From: an uncultured bacterium
GTDB taxonomy: Bacteria > Nitrospirota > Thermodesulfovibrionia > Thermodesulfovibrionales > Thermodesulfovibrionaceae
Length of the DNA: 44,173 nt
Reading direction: 5' to 3'
Assembly: GCA_937924475.1 (NCBI GenBank)
Contig: CALDSV010000053.1
Location: forward strand, 1-44,173
Shown here: positions 43,841 through 44,173 of the stretch, in pieces
Layout: the number at the start of each line of letters is the position of its first letter
How positions within the stretch are numbered: position 1 is the stretch's first letter
The notes under the pieces: generated by a model
What the model was told of the DNA's origin: nothing
What the model saw: only the letters and a program-made list of their open reading frames with translations
Databases searched by the model: none
Program-made: the position numbers and the translations under genes

Positions 43841-44173
43841 AGGAAGATAATCTTTCGGGTATGTGACAATTTAATCCAAGCTTGCTTTCAATTTTTTCTT
43901 TGAAATTTTCAATTATATTCTGTTCACCATGGACAAGGAATATTTCAGGTTTATTTTCAATTTCACCAAGCCATTCCATGAGTTCTTCTTGATCTCCATG
44001 AGCTGAAAATCCTCCAATAGTGTAAATTTTTGCCCTGACAGGTCGCATTTTCCCAAGAATAGGGACTTCTTTTTGCCCATCAACAATTTTTCGTCCAAGA
44101 GTTCCCTTTGCCTGAAAACCAACGAAAATAATACTACATTCTGGTCTGTCTATGTTATGATGAAGATGATATA
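43830..44173 (-). CDS. Beta-CASP metallo-beta-lactamase RNase-like protein, 3' part
   Basis: Only the C-terminal 113 residues or so are in the window; the gene enters from beyond 44173 with no start codon here (first full codon at 44171). In the visible frame: IDRPECSIIFVGFQAKGTLG, then GQKEVPILGKMRPVRAKIYTIGGFSAHGDQEEL and IFLVHGE. This is the beta-CASP plus RMMBL (GFSAHGDQ) end of the family of RNA-processing metallo-hydrolases related to CPSF and Ysh1. Internal ATG at 44048 is not the start. Confidence 0.88.
   Translation of the reverse strand, partial: YHLHHNIDRPECSIIFVGFQAKGTLGRKIVDGQKEVPILGKMRPVRAKIYTIGGFSAHGDQEELMEWLGEIENKPEIFLVHGEQNIIENFKEKIESKLGLNCHIPERLSSYEL

Noticed and set aside
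43913-44122. Minus-strand 69-codon frame near the right edge
   Set aside because: The overlapping frame from 44171 reads the beta-CASP motifs continuously; this one does not.
1-44173. CRISPR arrays, IS elements or prophage genes
   Set aside because: No regularly spaced direct repeats, transposase, integrase or phage structural proteins were seen on either strand.

Overview
The window is a gene-dense, AT-rich bacterial chromosome segment with no phage, IS or CRISPR signal. The translation-gene order, multihaem cytochrome and haem-motif sensor kinase, CW-type Cys domain, and a TtuA-type tRNA thiolase (typical of thermophiles) fit a thermophilic Gram-negative anaerobe. My best guess, from memory of protein style and not from a search, is a Thermodesulfovibrio-like member of Nitrospirota. 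An outer-membrane-type BcsC supports a diderm cell.

1-15219 (+): one uninterrupted translation block, tuf followed by fused S10, spc and alpha operons (rpsJ to rplQ, with secY, map, infA, rpmJ and rpoA). Genes overlap or lie a few bases apart. rpmD (L30) is missing between rpsE and rplO, and adk is missing between secY and map. 15221-18852 (+): a promoter, tRNA-Asn, a short leader able to form two mutually exclusive hairpins, then rplT-pheS-pheT. PheT lacks the usual N-terminal tRNA-binding OB domain.

18875-23426 (-): a tetrahaem cytochrome c, a membrane hybrid histidine kinase with its own CxxCH haem motif, a stand-alone receiver and a receiver-kinase, packed as one operon; this looks like a redox-sensing phosphorelay. 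23672-26018 (-): rny and ymdB. 26160-26335: a GC-rich structured RNA, best guess 6S RNA. 26482-34373 (-): a four-gene cellulose synthesis operon, bcsA-bcsB-bcsZ-bcsC, with a PilZ (c-di-GMP) domain in BcsA.

34455-39889 (+): promoter, tRNA(CAT), then a tightly packed operon: zinc-ribbon coiled-coil protein, RNase HI-like protein, TtuA, nitroreductase, SuhB-like phosphatase, aconitase. 39891-40588: HU/IHF protein and a MerR regulator. 40632-42618: a strong promoter and a secreted protein with HEFTH and a calcium-loop motif, unrecognised as a family. 42659-44173 (-): radical SAM/SPASM protein and the 3' part of a beta-CASP metallo-beta-lactamase RNase-like gene that runs off the window.

The strongest second-look items are the haem/phosphorelay operon, the domain-deleted PheT, the structured RNA, the rplT leader switch and the unrecognised HExxH protein.
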